A stretch of 32,515 bases of DNA from Blastococcus mobilis (GCF_900188025.1 NZ_FZNO01000039.1:1-32515), one strand, 5' to 3'; counted from the first letter of the stretch, positions 1 through 7,890 are shown. Made by a program: numbers and translations. Notes: a model not told the origin generated them from the letters alone.

Positions 1-46
1 CCAGCCGGGCCCACTCCACATCAGTCAGATCGTGACGATCGCGCAC
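1..46 (-). pseudogene. IS5-like transposase N-terminus (runs off window)
   Basis: Reading leftward from position 46 gives VRDRHDLTDVEWARL and continues off the left edge. The DLTDxxWARL pattern is typical of the first residues of IS5-family (DUF4096-type) transposases. Only 15 codons are visible, so it cannot be said whether the gene is intact beyond the window. It lies directly next to relaxase debris, which fits a mobile-element junction. Confidence 0.45.
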
Positions 47-55
47 ACACCAGGC

Positions 56-217
56 CTACCGAACCCGCCGGTCAAGATCGGTGAGACACGCCCTAACGCT
101 GTCCGGGGACACCGCGGCGGGGGTGACGATGCTGTGCGGGTCCCCGTCCCCGACGGTGACCAGGTGTGGGTAGTTGCCGCTGCGGCCGTGGGTGAGCGCT
201 ACGTAGAGCAGTCTGGG
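56..217 (-). pseudogene. MobF/TrwC relaxase C-terminal fragment (helicase motif VI)
   Basis: The minus strand encodes a 53-residue open piece bounded by stops. It contains LLYVALTHGRSGNYPHLVTV followed by GDGDPHSIVTP. This matches the end of the helicase half of actinobacterial TrwC/TraA-type conjugative relaxases, where motif VI is normally YVALTRGR. Everything upstream of the motif is missing in this orientation. The piece that should precede it lies on the opposite strand just to the right. It is a fossil of a conjugative element and not a working gene. Confidence 0.6.
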
Positions 218-307
218 CTACCCGACCACGGTGCCCGGCGCCCAAGGCGTCACCGCCGACACCTGCCACACCGGGCTCCACCGGCACCGAGTCCCGCCAG
301 TCTGCAC
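216..307 (+). pseudogene. MobF/TrwC relaxase helicase fragment, opposite orientation
   Basis: The plus strand from 216 reads GYPTTVPGAQGVTADTCHTG and then, after a one-base frame change near 280, TGTESRQ. In intact relaxases this helicase segment (xYATTxHxAQGxTxDT...TGTESRQ) comes immediately before LLYVALTRGR, which here sits on the minus strand at 56-217. The two halves therefore point towards each other's strands. This indicates an inversion or two decayed copies. The heptamer CAGTCTG occurs at the start of this piece (209-215) and again near its end (298-304). Confidence 0.5.
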
Positions 308-772
308 GTGCTCGCGCACGTCCGGCGGTCAGCTTGTGCGGCGACATCACGCCCGCGGACCGTAGGAATGTGTCCTCTAGCCCGACGCGCTCATCCTCCA
401 GTGCCTGTCGCACCGACCTGCACAGCCAGGGCTCCTCGGTCGAGCGTGGAGGGGGAGGAGCCGCGGCTGGTGCGCGTGCTTGTCGTGAGCGGCGCTGTGC
501 ATCGCAGGAATCCGGATGGTGGCCGCGCGGTGGGGCGTGGGAGCGGACCGTTCGCACCGCGATTGAACGGACTGGAGACGTCTGAGGCGGGGCCTGGTCT
601 TGCGGTCGGGCATAGCCGACGCTGGTGACCTGGCGCCGTCGCTCCTCGGCGGACGCGGCCTTGGCAGTTTGGCTGCGCCGCCGCCCGTCTGGTGGTCGGC
701 TGCGGTGAGCGCAGCATCGGAGGCTGCGCCCGCAGCCGCTGTGCAAGGGCGACGCGGAGAGGAAGGCACGCG
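308..772. other. Non-coding or decayed stretch
   Basis: No open frame here looks like a real protein. The frames present are arginine- and proline-rich read-throughs typical of high-GC DNA. A minus-strand stretch near 320-404 reads like ordinary protein (ALEDERVGLEDTFLRSAG) but could not be assigned and has no start or Shine-Dalgarno sequence. The final ~20 bases carry the ribosome-binding site of the next gene. Confidence 0.4.
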
Positions 773-1186
773 ATGAGGACAGGCCGGTTGGTGCTGACCG
801 GCACCGCGGTGGGCACGATCGTGGGCACGGCGCGCGCGGACCTGAACGCCTCCCATGTGTTCCATCCGGACTGGCCGCCGCACGCCCGTTTTCACGGCGC
901 GGCCGGCTGGGGCACGGTCGCCGGCGCTCAGCTGCTCGCGCTGTGGTTGCTGTGGCGACCGGCGTCCTCCACCGCCGAGCAGGAGCTGGCGGCGAAGACC
1001 GCGGCGCTCCTGCCGGCGGTCGCGTGGGCGCCGTTCTTCACTGCTTTGGCCACACCTGGCACCGCGGTCGAGGACGAGCCCGGGCACCTACCGCGCGTGG
1101 CCGGCATGCCGCTCAACCTGGTCCCCGCAACCCTGGTGCCGGCCGTTGCGGCCCTCGGCTACCTGCTGCACCGGCGCGGTCTGTAG
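773..1186 (+). CDS. Small membrane protein, DUF6640-like
   Basis: The protein has 137 residues from the ATG at 773, which follows a purine-rich GGAGAGGAAGG site. Residues 5-22 form a hydrophobic segment, followed by a DLNASHVFHPDWPPHARFH stretch. That resembles the DWNxxHxFNPxWPPHAxFH signature I associate with DUF6640 membrane proteins. Two or three further hydrophobic segments follow (about residues 43-56, 72-90 and 112-130). Function is unknown. It stands alone between relaxase and IS110 debris, so it may be cargo of, or bystander to, the mobile element. A longer upstream start at 692 exists but adds an arginine-rich, non-homologous head. Confidence 0.6.
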   Translation: MRTGRLVLTGTAVGTIVGTARADLNASHVFHPDWPPHARFHGAAGWGTVAGAQLLALWLLWRPASSTAEQELAAKTAALLPAVAWAPFFTALATPGTAVEDEPGHLPRVAGMPLNLVPATLVPAVAALGYLLHRRGL

Positions 1187-2271
1187 CCCATCGCACCGGA
1201 CGAGCTCCCACCAGGCCGGTCCAACTGGACGTGCCGGACGCCCCGGGGCAGGCTCGACCATGCGACGTCGCGCGCTGAGGGACGATGGTCTCGCTCAGGC
1301 CGTCGCGGACCTGAGATGACGCTCCTCTTGTGCCAAGCGCTGGCCAGCGCGCTGCTCCACTGCTGCCGGGCAGAAGGCGAAGGTGCCTGTCTGGGGGCGT
1401 CCTCGAGTTAAGGTGGTGGTAGATCTCGCGGGCGGCGTAGCGCTTGAGGCAGCGCATGATGTCGTGCTTGCCCATGCCTTCGGCGGTCCGCCGGGCGACG
1501 TAAGCCCGAGTCGGTGGATGGGTCTTCATCCGGACCAGGATGATGCGCCAGAGAGCGCTGTTGGCTTGGCGCTCGCCGCCGCGGTTGACCCGGTAGCGGC
1601 GGGTGTTGCCGGAGGATGCCTGCATCGGTGAGGCGCCGCAGAGCGCGGCGAAGGAGCGCTCGTTGGCCAGTCGTTGACCACGGCACCGCGCCCGGCGTCG
1701 CACCACTCTGCGACAGCGGCATCCCGGGTGCGCAGGAAGTCGGCGACGCGCGCCGCGGCGCCACGGGAGGTTGAGCGTCCGGCCTCGTCCTCTGGCGACG
1801 GGAGGACCACGTCACCGTGACCCCATCCCTCGCCGCGCGGGCCATCGCCCTCGCCGCGGACGACGTGGCGGGAGTGGCCACGCGTGGCGAGTCGATGCCA
1901 AGCCCCCGAGGCGGGACGCTCGCAGACCCGGTGGCCCAGCGGGATTATCTCGTCACGTTCGGCGTTGCAGTGCGAGCTGCCCGTAGTGCCCGCGGTTCAG
2001 CAGGGGCAGATATGCGTTCGACCCGGAGCCTCGGGAGAGGACGCGCCATGGGCAATGTGTACCACGGCGTCCCGCGCCGAACTCGACGCTAAGGCCGGCG
2101 GGGGCGAGGACCCCTTGGATGTGCGGCGCGGCGAGACCGATGAGACATTTCGGGTGAGGCCGATGCGACGCCCCGGGTCAAACTCACGCACTTCCTCGTG
2201 ATGGCAGCCCCGAAGCCCGGAGTCTCCTACCTGCGGGTCGCCGCGACCTCCGTCGTCCGAAGGGGGAAACC
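1187..2271. other. Intergenic region with IS110 debris, otherwise nothing recognised
   Basis: Apart from the IS110 transposase remnant at 1410-1673, no credible gene is visible on either strand. The open frames at 1771-2200 are short, overlap one another and carry no family signature. A Shine-Dalgarno-like GGGGGAAA just before 2272 belongs to the next gene. The length, about 1 kb, and the scrap content suggest a decayed insertion region. Confidence 0.5.
1410..1673 (-). pseudogene. IS110-family transposase C-terminal remnant
   Basis: The minus strand encodes about 88 residues beginning RLANERSFAALCGASPMQAS and containing RRYRVNRGGERQANSAL and IMRCLKRYAAREIYHHL. This is the transposase_20 (C-terminal) region of IS110-family proteins, which carries the conserved serine region (GASPxxxSSG) and the NRGGxRxxNxAL motif. 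The N-terminal DEDD half is absent and the neighbouring frames do not continue it. The reading frame stays open past the homology by chance. It is an inactive fragment. Confidence 0.8.
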
Positions 2272-3534
2272 ATGGGGTTGAACTCGGCCGTGGGCTCGGT
2301 GCTGGCCGGCCTGGAGAGCACGCGGGAATGGCAGGAGGAGCTGTACCGGGACGTCCATCAGCACCCGGAGCTGTCCCACCAGGAGCACCGGACCGCGGGC
2401 CTGGTCGCCGACCGGCTGCGGGGGGCCGGCTACGAGGTACACGAGGGAGTGGGCGGCACCGGCGTCGTGGGGCTGCTGCGCAACGGCGAGGGCCCTGCGG
2501 TGCTGCTGCGGGCCGACATGGACGCCCTGCCGGTGCGCGAGGCGACCGAGCTGCCCTATGCCAGCGAGGTGACCAGTACCGACGCCGACGGCAACGAGGT
2601 GCCGGTGATGCACGCCTGCGGCCATGACATGCACGTGGCCTGCCTGGCCGGTGCTGCGCAGCTGCTCGCCGACGGCACCGAGCACTGGGGCGGCACGCTG
2701 ATCGCGCTGTTCCAGCCGGCCGAGGAGACCGGCGACGGCGCCCGTGGGATGGTCGAGGGCGGGCTCGCCGACCTCATCCCGGCGCCCGAGGTGGCACTGG
2801 CCCAGCACGTGATGCCGCTTCCCGCGGGGCAGGTCGGCACCCGCCCCGGCCCGGCGCTCTCCGCGGCGGACAGCATGCGGATCACCCTGCACGGGCGCGG
2901 CGCGCACGGCTCGATGCCGCAGGCGGCGGTGGATCCGGTGGTCCTGGCCGCGATGATCGTGGTCCGGCTGCAAGCCGTCGTCTCCCGGGAGGTGCCGCCG
3001 GGGGAGACCGCGGTGCTCACCGTGGGCAGCATCCAGGCCGGCACCAAGAGCAACGTGATCCCCGATCAGGCGGTGCTGCAGCTCAACGTCCGCACCTACA
3101 CCGACGCGACCCGCACCACGGTCCTCGACGCCATCGAACGGATCGTCCGCGCCGAGTGCGCGGCCTCGAACTGCCCGAAGGAGCCGGAGTTCGAGCTGTT
3201 CGACCGGTTCCCGCTGACCGACAACGACGACGCCACCACCGACCGGGTCGCCTCGGCGTTCGCCGGCCCCTTCGGGGACCACGCCGGGCCGGTCGGGCAG
3301 CAGTCGGCCAGCGAGGACTTCAGCGACATCCCCACCGCGCTGGGCGTTCCCTACACCTACTGGTTCATCGGGGGCATCGACCCGGACACCTACGAGCACG
3401 CAGCGCAGGCCGGCCGGCTCACCGAGGACATCCCGGTCAACCACTCCGCGACTTTTGCGCCGGTCATCCAACCGACGCTGAACACGGGTACGCAGGCGCT
3501 GGTGGTCGCCGCGCTGGCCTGGCTGGCGGCCTGA
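2272..3534 (+). CDS. M20 family amidohydrolase / metallopeptidase
   Basis: The protein has 420 residues, the usual length for the M20D (hippurate hydrolase / N-acyl amino acid amidohydrolase) group, which hydrolyses N-acyl or N-carbamoyl amino acids using two divalent metal ions. Visible motifs are RADMDALP (residues 80-87), HACGHD (114-119) with its metal-binding Cys and His, and QPAEETGDGARGM (148-160) with the catalytic Glu pair. A late His is in NHSATFAP. The ATG at 2272 follows GGGGGAAA at good spacing. It has no signal peptide and is probably cytoplasmic. It converges on the channel gene 17 bp downstream and is otherwise isolated. A second M20 gene lies at 29647-30891. The exact substrate cannot be read from sequence. 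Confidence 0.9.
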   Translation: MGLNSAVGSVLAGLESTREWQEELYRDVHQHPELSHQEHRTAGLVADRLRGAGYEVHEGVGGTGVVGLLRNGEGPAVLLRADMDALPVREATELPYASEVTSTDADGNEVPVMHACGHDMHVACLAGAAQLLADGTEHWGGTLIALFQPAEETGDGARGMVEGGLADLIPAPEVALAQHVMPLPAGQVGTRPGPALSAADSMRITLHGRGAHGSMPQAAVDPVVLAAMIVVRLQAVVSREVPPGETAVLTVGSIQAGTKSNVIPDQAVLQLNVRTYTDATRTTVLDAIERIVRAECAASNCPKEPEFELFDRFPLTDNDDATTDRVASAFAGPFGDHAGPVGQQSASEDFSDIPTALGVPYTYWFIGGIDPDTYEHAAQAGRLTEDIPVNHSATFAPVIQPTLNTGTQALVVAALAWLAA

Positions 3535-3551
3535 CATCGGGACGGTGCCGG

Positions 3552-4244
3552 TCACTCGTCGTCGTCGCGGGCCGGCTCCGGAGGTGCGAGCGGGTAAGGA
3601 GCGTTGAGGTCGTAACGGACGCCGACCATGCGGATGACGAAGCACAGGACGGCGGCGCCGACGGTGGCGAGGGTCCCGCCGGCACCGAGCAGGCTGGCGA
3701 CGACCGCCGCGGTGGCGCCGATCAGCGCAGGAATGGCGTAGAACCCGCTGCTGAGAACCGAGGGGATCTGCCGGACCAGGACGTCGCGGATCGTGCCGCC
3801 GCCGACCGCGGTGATCGTGCCGACGATGACCGCCTGTTCCGGGCCGAAGCCCAGACCGATCGCCTTGGTGGCGCCGGTGACCGCGAACAGCGCCAGTCCC
3901 ACGGCGTCCAGCACGGTGATCGGGGTGTTGAGCCGGTCCAGGCGGCGACCGAGGAAAAAGGCGATCAGGCCGCCTGCGGCGGCCACGGCGTAGTAGCGCC
4001 AGTCGGCGAACGTGGCCGGGGGCAGGCTGTCCAGCAGGACGTCGCGGATGGTCCCCCCGCCGACCGCGGTGATCATGCCGAGGGTGACCACCCCGACGAT
4101 GTCCAGCCGCGCCGCCCGCAGGGCGGTCAGCGCGCCGTTCAGCGCGAAGGCGAAGGTTCCGACCAGGTCCAGGACGAGCAGCAACGTCGCTCCCGAGGGC
4201 ACGGTGCCCAGTCTCCCGCGCGGTGGAACCGCACGGCGGGTCAT
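3552..4244 (-). CDS. TRIC / YadS-type membrane channel protein
   Basis: This is an integral membrane protein with two internal repeats, each ending in the GGGTIRDVL motif (about residues 62-70 and 148-156). That is the hallmark of the UPF0126/TRIC family, whose prokaryotic members are trimeric cation channels. Some YadS-like relatives are reported as glycine transporters. Six or seven hydrophobic segments are visible. The C-terminus is short and acidic (ARDDDE). The start is uncertain: the ATG at 4244 gives 230 residues, while a GTG at 4202 preceded by GGGAG gives 216, closer to family length. An open frame continues upstream to a TTG at 4349 but looks non-homologous. Confidence 0.85.
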   Translation of the reverse strand: MTRRAVPPRGRLGTVPSGATLLLVLDLVGTFAFALNGALTALRAARLDIVGVVTLGMITAVGGGTIRDVLLDSLPPATFADWRYYAVAAAGGLIAFFLGRRLDRLNTPITVLDAVGLALFAVTGATKAIGLGFGPEQAVIVGTITAVGGGTIRDVLVRQIPSVLSSGFYAIPALIGATAAVVASLLGAGGTLATVGAAVLCFVIRMVGVRYDLNAPYPLAPPEPARDDDE

Positions 4245-4410
4245 CCGACAGGTGCGCCGACGCGTCGACCACTCCGGGTCGCGCGCGATTTCCGTGGCGG
4301 GGTCGGCGGGCGGCACTGGCAGGGCGGGCCACGTCACCGGTCCGGTCAAGGACGCGCCGATGCTGTCGTGGCATGCGGCCGTGGCGTCTTCGGCTGCGAC
4401 TACTGCCCGG

Positions 4411-5400
4411 TCAGGCAGCCTTCGCCCGCTTGATGGTTGAGGCCCGCTTGACCACCTTGCGGAGCTTTGGGTCGGTGGCGTGTCCGTTTCGCCAGGCGAT
4501 GTAGCGGCGGATCATGCGCGCCTGCTCGCGGGGGGTCGTGTGGTCGGTGCCGTCGAGGGTGACGTAGCGCAGCGCGGTGAACTGCGGCTCGATCCGGTTG
4601 AGCCAGGAGCCGTAGAACGGCGTGTAGGCGATCTCGACGTTGTTGGTCGTGGCCCACGCCCCGACCCGGGAGTCGGAGCGGGTGGACAGGTGTGGGCTGA
4701 AGTTGTCGCAGACGATCGCGATGCGCACGCCAGGCGGGTAGAGCGAGCGCAGGTAGCGGCAGAAGGCGAGGAATCGGGTGCGGCCCTTGCGCCGGGTGAC
4801 GTGGCCGTAGAGCTTGTCCCGGGCCAGGTCCAGGCCCGCCATGAGGTGCCGCACGCCGTGCGGGCGGGTGTAGGTCGCCCGCCGCCGGCGCCGCCGGGGA
4901 GCGGCCGGATCGCCCTTGCCGACCGCGACCGGCGCCCACTGCTTGCCCGGGTGGGGCTGCAGGTTCAGCGGTCCGAACTCATCCACGCAGAACACCACCG
5001 TTGGGTCATTCGGGCCGGCAGCGGCGGTGCCGTCGGCGATCGCGTAGAGCTCCAGCACCCGGGTGGTCTTGGCGTCGTAGTCCGGGTCGGTGCTGGCCGT
5101 GAAGGTCTTCACCGCGTGAAAGCTGACGTCCTCCTCACGCAGCAACGCCCGTAGGCCCTCGTGGGAGATGTCGTCGACCACCCCCTCGGCGACCAGAAAG
5201 TCGGCCAGCTTGGACAGGCTCCACACCGAGAACGGCAGGTCGTGATCGACCGGCCGGCTCAGCGCGATCTGCTTGATCTTCGCCCGCTGCTTGAGGTCGA
5301 ACTTCGGTGGCCGCCCGCCGGCGTAGCGCGAGTAGAGCGAGTCGAAGCCGTCGGTGTTGAAGTTGTGCAGCACGTCCCGGACCCGGTCCGGGCTGGTGAA
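4411..5400 (-). mobile_element. IS630-family transposase region (N-terminally truncated)
   Basis: About 328 residues match IS630 transposases of the DLPFSxWSLSKLADFLVAEG type. All three catalytic acidic residues of the DDE domain are visible: Asp in FCVDEFGP, Asp in IVCDNFSPH and Glu in WLNRIEPQF. Other conserved blocks are YTRPHGVRHL, GRTRFLAFCRYLRSLYPP and the C-terminal VVKRASTIKRAKAA. The normal N-terminal HTH of about 70-90 residues is missing and replaced by integrase sequence. I could not identify terminal inverted repeats or a TA target duplication with confidence, so the ends given are those of the coding homology only. Confidence 0.8.
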
Positions 5401-5802
5401 TGTCGGCGACCAGCCGGAGGTGCCGGTCGAGGACGCCGATGCGGAGCTCGCGGACCGCAGCCGACCCAGGCCCGGCAGGATCTGCAGATCGAGCCGGTCG
5501 CGGTAGGCCTGCATGGTCACCGGTGACAGGTCGGCCAGTCCGGCGTACCAGGCCTCGGCCAGGGCGGACACCCGGCTGTCGGCGGTGATCTCGCCGCCGG
5601 CCTGGATGTCGGCGCGGTCGCGCAGGGCGTTCTTCAGGGTGCGTTCGGCGGCGGCTTTGGTGGGTCCGCGGCGTTCGACGGCGCGGACCGCGCCGTCGTA
5701 GTCCCGGACCAGGACGCGGGCGCGGTAGCCGGTCTCGGTCTTGTAGCAGCGGATGGCGCCGGCGGTGCCAGGGCCAGCGGGGGACGTCCCATGGCGCCCC
5801 AC
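4411..5802 (-). CDS. Chimeric ORF: integrase N-terminus fused to IS630 transposase
   Basis: One open frame joins two unrelated proteins. Its first ~115 residues, from the GTG at 5802, are the arm-binding and SAM-like start of a tyrosine integrase. The remainder, from about 5400, is an IS630-family DDE transposase. The open frame itself continues upstream to 5982, but integrase homology begins at the GTG with a GGGCTAAG site ahead of it. The transposase lacks its usual N-terminal helix-turn-helix, so the fusion is unlikely to transpose normally. It is better seen as an insertion or deletion scar that happens to remain open. The two parts are listed separately. Confidence 0.6.
   Translation of the reverse strand: MGRHGTSPAGPGTAGAIRCYKTETGYRARVLVRDYDGAVRAVERRGPTKAAAERTLKNALRDRADIQAGGEITADSRVSALAEAWYAGLADLSPVTMQAYRDRLDLQILPGLGRLRSASSASASSTGTSGWSPTFTSPDRVRDVLHNFNTDGFDSLYSRYAGGRPPKFDLKQRAKIKQIALSRPVDHDLPFSVWSLSKLADFLVAEGVVDDISHEGLRALLREEDVSFHAVKTFTASTDPDYDAKTTRVLELYAIADGTAAAGPNDPTVVFCVDEFGPLNLQPHPGKQWAPVAVGKGDPAAPRRRRRRATYTRPHGVRHLMAGLDLARDKLYGHVTRRKGRTRFLAFCRYLRSLYPPGVRIAIVCDNFSPHLSTRSDSRVGAWATTNNVEIAYTPFYGSWLNRIEPQFTALRYVTLDGTDHTTPREQARMIRRYIAWRNGHATDPKLRKVVKRASTIKRAKAA
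5396..5802 (-). pseudogene. Tyrosine integrase N-terminus, frameshifted and truncated
   Basis: From the GTG at 5802 the minus strand encodes an integrase-type N-terminus with GYRARVLVRDYDGAVRAVE, the KAAAERTLKNALRDRA helix and SPVTMQAYRDRLDLQILPGL. A single-base loss near 5453-5457 shifts the frame. In the other frame the homology continues as VRELRIGVLDRHLRLVADIH before the IS630 part takes over near 5396-5400. The catalytic C-terminal domain (R-HxxR-Y) is nowhere in the window. The gene therefore has both a frameshift and a truncation. It probably served an integrative element, consistent with the tRNA-like fragment about 150 bp upstream. Confidence 0.7.
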
Positions 5803-6286
5803 CTTAGCCCCATTCTGTCCCCAGAAATTACCGGTCAGCGGGGGCGTGGAAAGGTCCACAACGGTCTCGTGGTGGGGGCGAACCACGGGCTCAGGGGGCA
5901 GTTCGTCATGCAGGAGAAGTGGTGGACGCGTCCGACCGGACAATCGCAGGGTTATTGGTTCGAGTGCAATTGGGGGAGCCAACCGCAGCTAGTCGAGCTG
6001 TGATCGGGTAGCCGAGCTAACCGACCCCACTTCATCCCCAGTGTCCCGTTATCTGGTCACCCCCTGATCACCCGAAGCTGGACAGGGGAGCTCCACTAGG
6101 CTCTGGCCAGAGGGTTTGCTGACCAAAGCCCTTCGCGGTGGCTTGACCCGTACTGGTTGGCATCCCAGACGCGGTGTGAGAGCAGGGCGAAGTCCAGTTC
6201 TGGGGCCAGGCTCCTTGTCCGAGACGAGCAGTTTGCCCTTCCCGGCCCCCGTCGTGTCACGAGCGATCGGGCCCCGGTCATGCTCG
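5803..6286. other. Intergenic region, no gene recognised
   Basis: No credible coding frame is present. A minus-strand frame (6096-6280) ends in LLSHRVWDANQYGSSHREG but has no family resemblance or ribosome-binding site. The notable item is the tRNA-3'-end-like sequence at 5954-5981. The region around 5925-6110 is visibly less GC-rich than the flanking genes, as expected for a foreign scar. Confidence 0.4.
5954..5981 (+). other. tRNA 3'-end-like fragment, candidate integrase attachment site
   Basis: The sequence has ATTGG-TTCGAGT-GCAAT, which fits a T-arm (four of five stem pairs form, loop TTCGAGT). It is followed by seven bases TGGGGGA, a discriminator G and CCA at exactly the spacing of a tRNA 3' end. 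No matching acceptor 5' strand, D-arm or anticodon arm is found upstream, so this is not a tRNA gene. Tyrosine integrases commonly recombine in tRNA 3' ends, and an integrase remnant starts about 150 bp away. The attachment-site role is an inference. Confidence 0.35.
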
Positions 6287-6700
6287 TCAGTCCCGACCGA
6301 GCGCGCGGTCGGCGACCCGGTCCAGTGCGCCCGTCGGGTGGTAGAGCCGCGCCTCGACGATCCGGCCGTCCCGGCAGCGCACCACGGAGCAGCCCGGCAC
6401 GTCCAGCGGCGGTAGGTCGACGCCAGGGGCCGGTGTGCCGTGCATGCGCCACTCGATTGCGGCGGAGTCGCCGTCCTCCAGCGCGCCGACGAAGCTACGG
6501 GCGTAGTCGGGGTAGCAGCGGATCAACTCGGTCTGGACCGCGCGGTCCTCCGCCACCGAGGAGAGCGCCGGAACGCCGTTGACCAGCACCGCGAGGTCGG
6601 GCGCGACGAACGCGGCGGCCGCGTCGTGGTCGCCGCGGTTGGACGCCTCGTCGTAGGCGAGCCAGATCTCTCGCGGGCCGGGCCGGGCGGTGCACGTCAC
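6287..6700 (-). CDS. SnoaL-like / NTF2-fold protein
   Basis: The protein has 137 residues from the GTG at 6700, which has GAGAAGAGAA upstream. A longer frame upstream (to 6964) crosses the shared promoter and is not protein-like. The pattern IWLAYDEASNRGDHDAAAAFVAPD near the N-terminus, a central RSFVGALEDGDSAAIEWRMHGT and C-terminal RDGRIVEARLYHP fit the alpha+beta cone of polyketide-cyclase-like SnoaL proteins. These are small enzymes or ligand-binding proteins of varied function. It is divergent from the LLM oxidoreductase and shares its promoter region, so the two may act on related compounds. No specific reaction can be assigned. Confidence 0.8.
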   Translation of the reverse strand: MTCTARPGPREIWLAYDEASNRGDHDAAAAFVAPDLAVLVNGVPALSSVAEDRAVQTELIRCYPDYARSFVGALEDGDSAAIEWRMHGTPAPGVDLPPLDVPGCSVVRCRDGRIVEARLYHPTGALDRVADRALGRD

Positions 6701-7005
6701 GTCTGATTCTCTTCTCGTCGTTGTCCAGACATATGCAATATGAAATTGTCCGGGCGGCGTAGTTGTCCGGACCGGGCACACGGCCCCGACTCCGTCGATC
6801 CGTCCTCGTCCGATCGGAGCACCCATGACCGCCGCCGGTACTCCCTGGCCTGGCGTCCTGATCGCCACCGCGCTGTCGCAGCCCGGCCCGGAGGTGGACC
6901 TCGACGCATCGAAACCTGTGATCGCGCGGGGCTGGAGCAGTTGATGTACCAGCACATCGGCCACGTACGGGGCAGCTGGGCAGGGCAGGTCGAGGGGACG
7001 TCGTC
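6701..7005. promoter_or_regulatory. Divergent promoter region of SnoaL-like and LLM genes
   Basis: The 305-bp gap between two divergent genes holds a short AT-rich patch at 6729-6750. It contains the palindrome CATAT-GCA-ATATG (6730-6742). TTGTCC is repeated in the same orientation at 6721, 6746 and 6763. Together these look like regulator-binding sites, but no regulator lies next to them. A 39-codon frame (6825-6944) lacks support as a gene. Confidence 0.4.
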
Positions 7006-7890
7006 ATGAGCACGGCACTGCACCTGTCGGCTCTGGTCCTCCCGGACCGGCACCCGACCACCGCGTTCATCGACGACGTGCGCGCCGCCGAGGACGCCGG
7101 GGTGCGGACGGTGTGGACCTACGACCACCTGACCTGGCCGCTGCTGGCCGACAGCCCCTGGTACGGCGCGGTGCCGCTGCTGGCCGCCGCCGCGATGCGC
7201 ACCGACCGGGTGCGGCTCGGCACCCAGGTGGCCACCCCGAACTTCCGCCACCCGGTGCCCTTCGCCAAGGAGCTGATGACGATCGACCAGCTCACCGGCG
7301 GCCGGCTGGAGGTGGGCCTCGGCGCCGGCACCGAAGGACCGGACGCGACCGTGCTGGGCCAGCCGAAGCGCACCCTCCGCGAGCGGTCCGACCGCTTCGC
7401 CGAGTGGCTCGGACTGCTCGACACATTGCTGCGCCAACCGGTGACCACCGTGCGCGGCGAGCGGTTCAGCGCGATCGACGCCCACCAGCTCCCAGGCTGC
7501 GTGCAACAGCCGAGGCTGCCGTTCACCGTCGCCGCGACCGGCCCGAAGGCGCTGAGGCTGGCCGCCCGGTACGGGCAGGCGTGGGTGACCTACGGCCCCT
7601 ACGGCCCGCAGGTGGAGCCGGCCGACTGGTTCACCGCGCTGGCCGAGCAGTCGCAGGGGCTGACCGACGTCCTGGCCGAGCAGGGCCGGGCACCGGACGC
7701 GCTGCGTCGCATCGTCCAGTTCGGGCTGGAGGTGCAGTGGCCGTTCCAGAGCGCCGAACGCTATGCCGACACCCTGGGCCGGTTGGCCGCTCTCGGGTTC
7801 GACGAGGTCACGGTGCACTGGACGCGGCCGGACGGGCGCGGCGTTCCGTTCCAGGCAATGCCCCTCCTCACCGCCGCCCACGGCCTCTGA
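7006..7890 (+). CDS. LLM-class (F420-dependent-type) oxidoreductase
   Basis: The protein has 294 residues and fits the bacterial luciferase-like TIM-barrel family. In actinobacteria these enzymes mostly use F420 and sometimes FMN. Visible features are EDAGVRTVWTYDHLTW early on, RTDRVRLGTQVATPNFRHP, the TGGRLEVGLGAGTEGPDA segment and FTVAATGPKALRLAARYGQAW. The ATG at 7006 overlaps no gene and follows a GAGGGGAC site. It is divergent from the SnoaL-like gene and ends inside a perfect inverted repeat that probably terminates transcription. Cofactor and substrate are inferred only at family level. It is adjacent to, but transcribed against, the amidohydrolase/hydantoinase operon. Confidence 0.88.
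   Translation: MSTALHLSALVLPDRHPTTAFIDDVRAAEDAGVRTVWTYDHLTWPLLADSPWYGAVPLLAAAAMRTDRVRLGTQVATPNFRHPVPFAKELMTIDQLTGGRLEVGLGAGTEGPDATVLGQPKRTLRERSDRFAEWLGLLDTLLRQPVTTVRGERFSAIDAHQLPGCVQQPRLPFTVAATGPKALRLAARYGQAWVTYGPYGPQVEPADWFTALAEQSQGLTDVLAEQGRAPDALRRIVQFGLEVQWPFQSAERYADTLGRLAALGFDEVTVHWTRPDGRGVPFQAMPLLTAAHGL

Noticed and set aside
2227-4374. 715-codon minus-strand open frame across the M20 and channel genes
   Set aside because: It is antisense to the M20 gene and out of frame with the channel gene, and its composition is that of a shadow frame.
5885-5985. Possible complete tRNA gene
   Set aside because: Only the T-arm and 3' acceptor strand fit. The anticodon stem does not pair, position 33 is not T, and no 5' acceptor strand is present.
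6825-6944. 39-codon open frame starting MTAAGTPWPG
   Set aside because: Only a weak ribosome-binding site, no family resemblance, and it lies in a divergent promoter region. It could be a gene scrap but cannot be supported.
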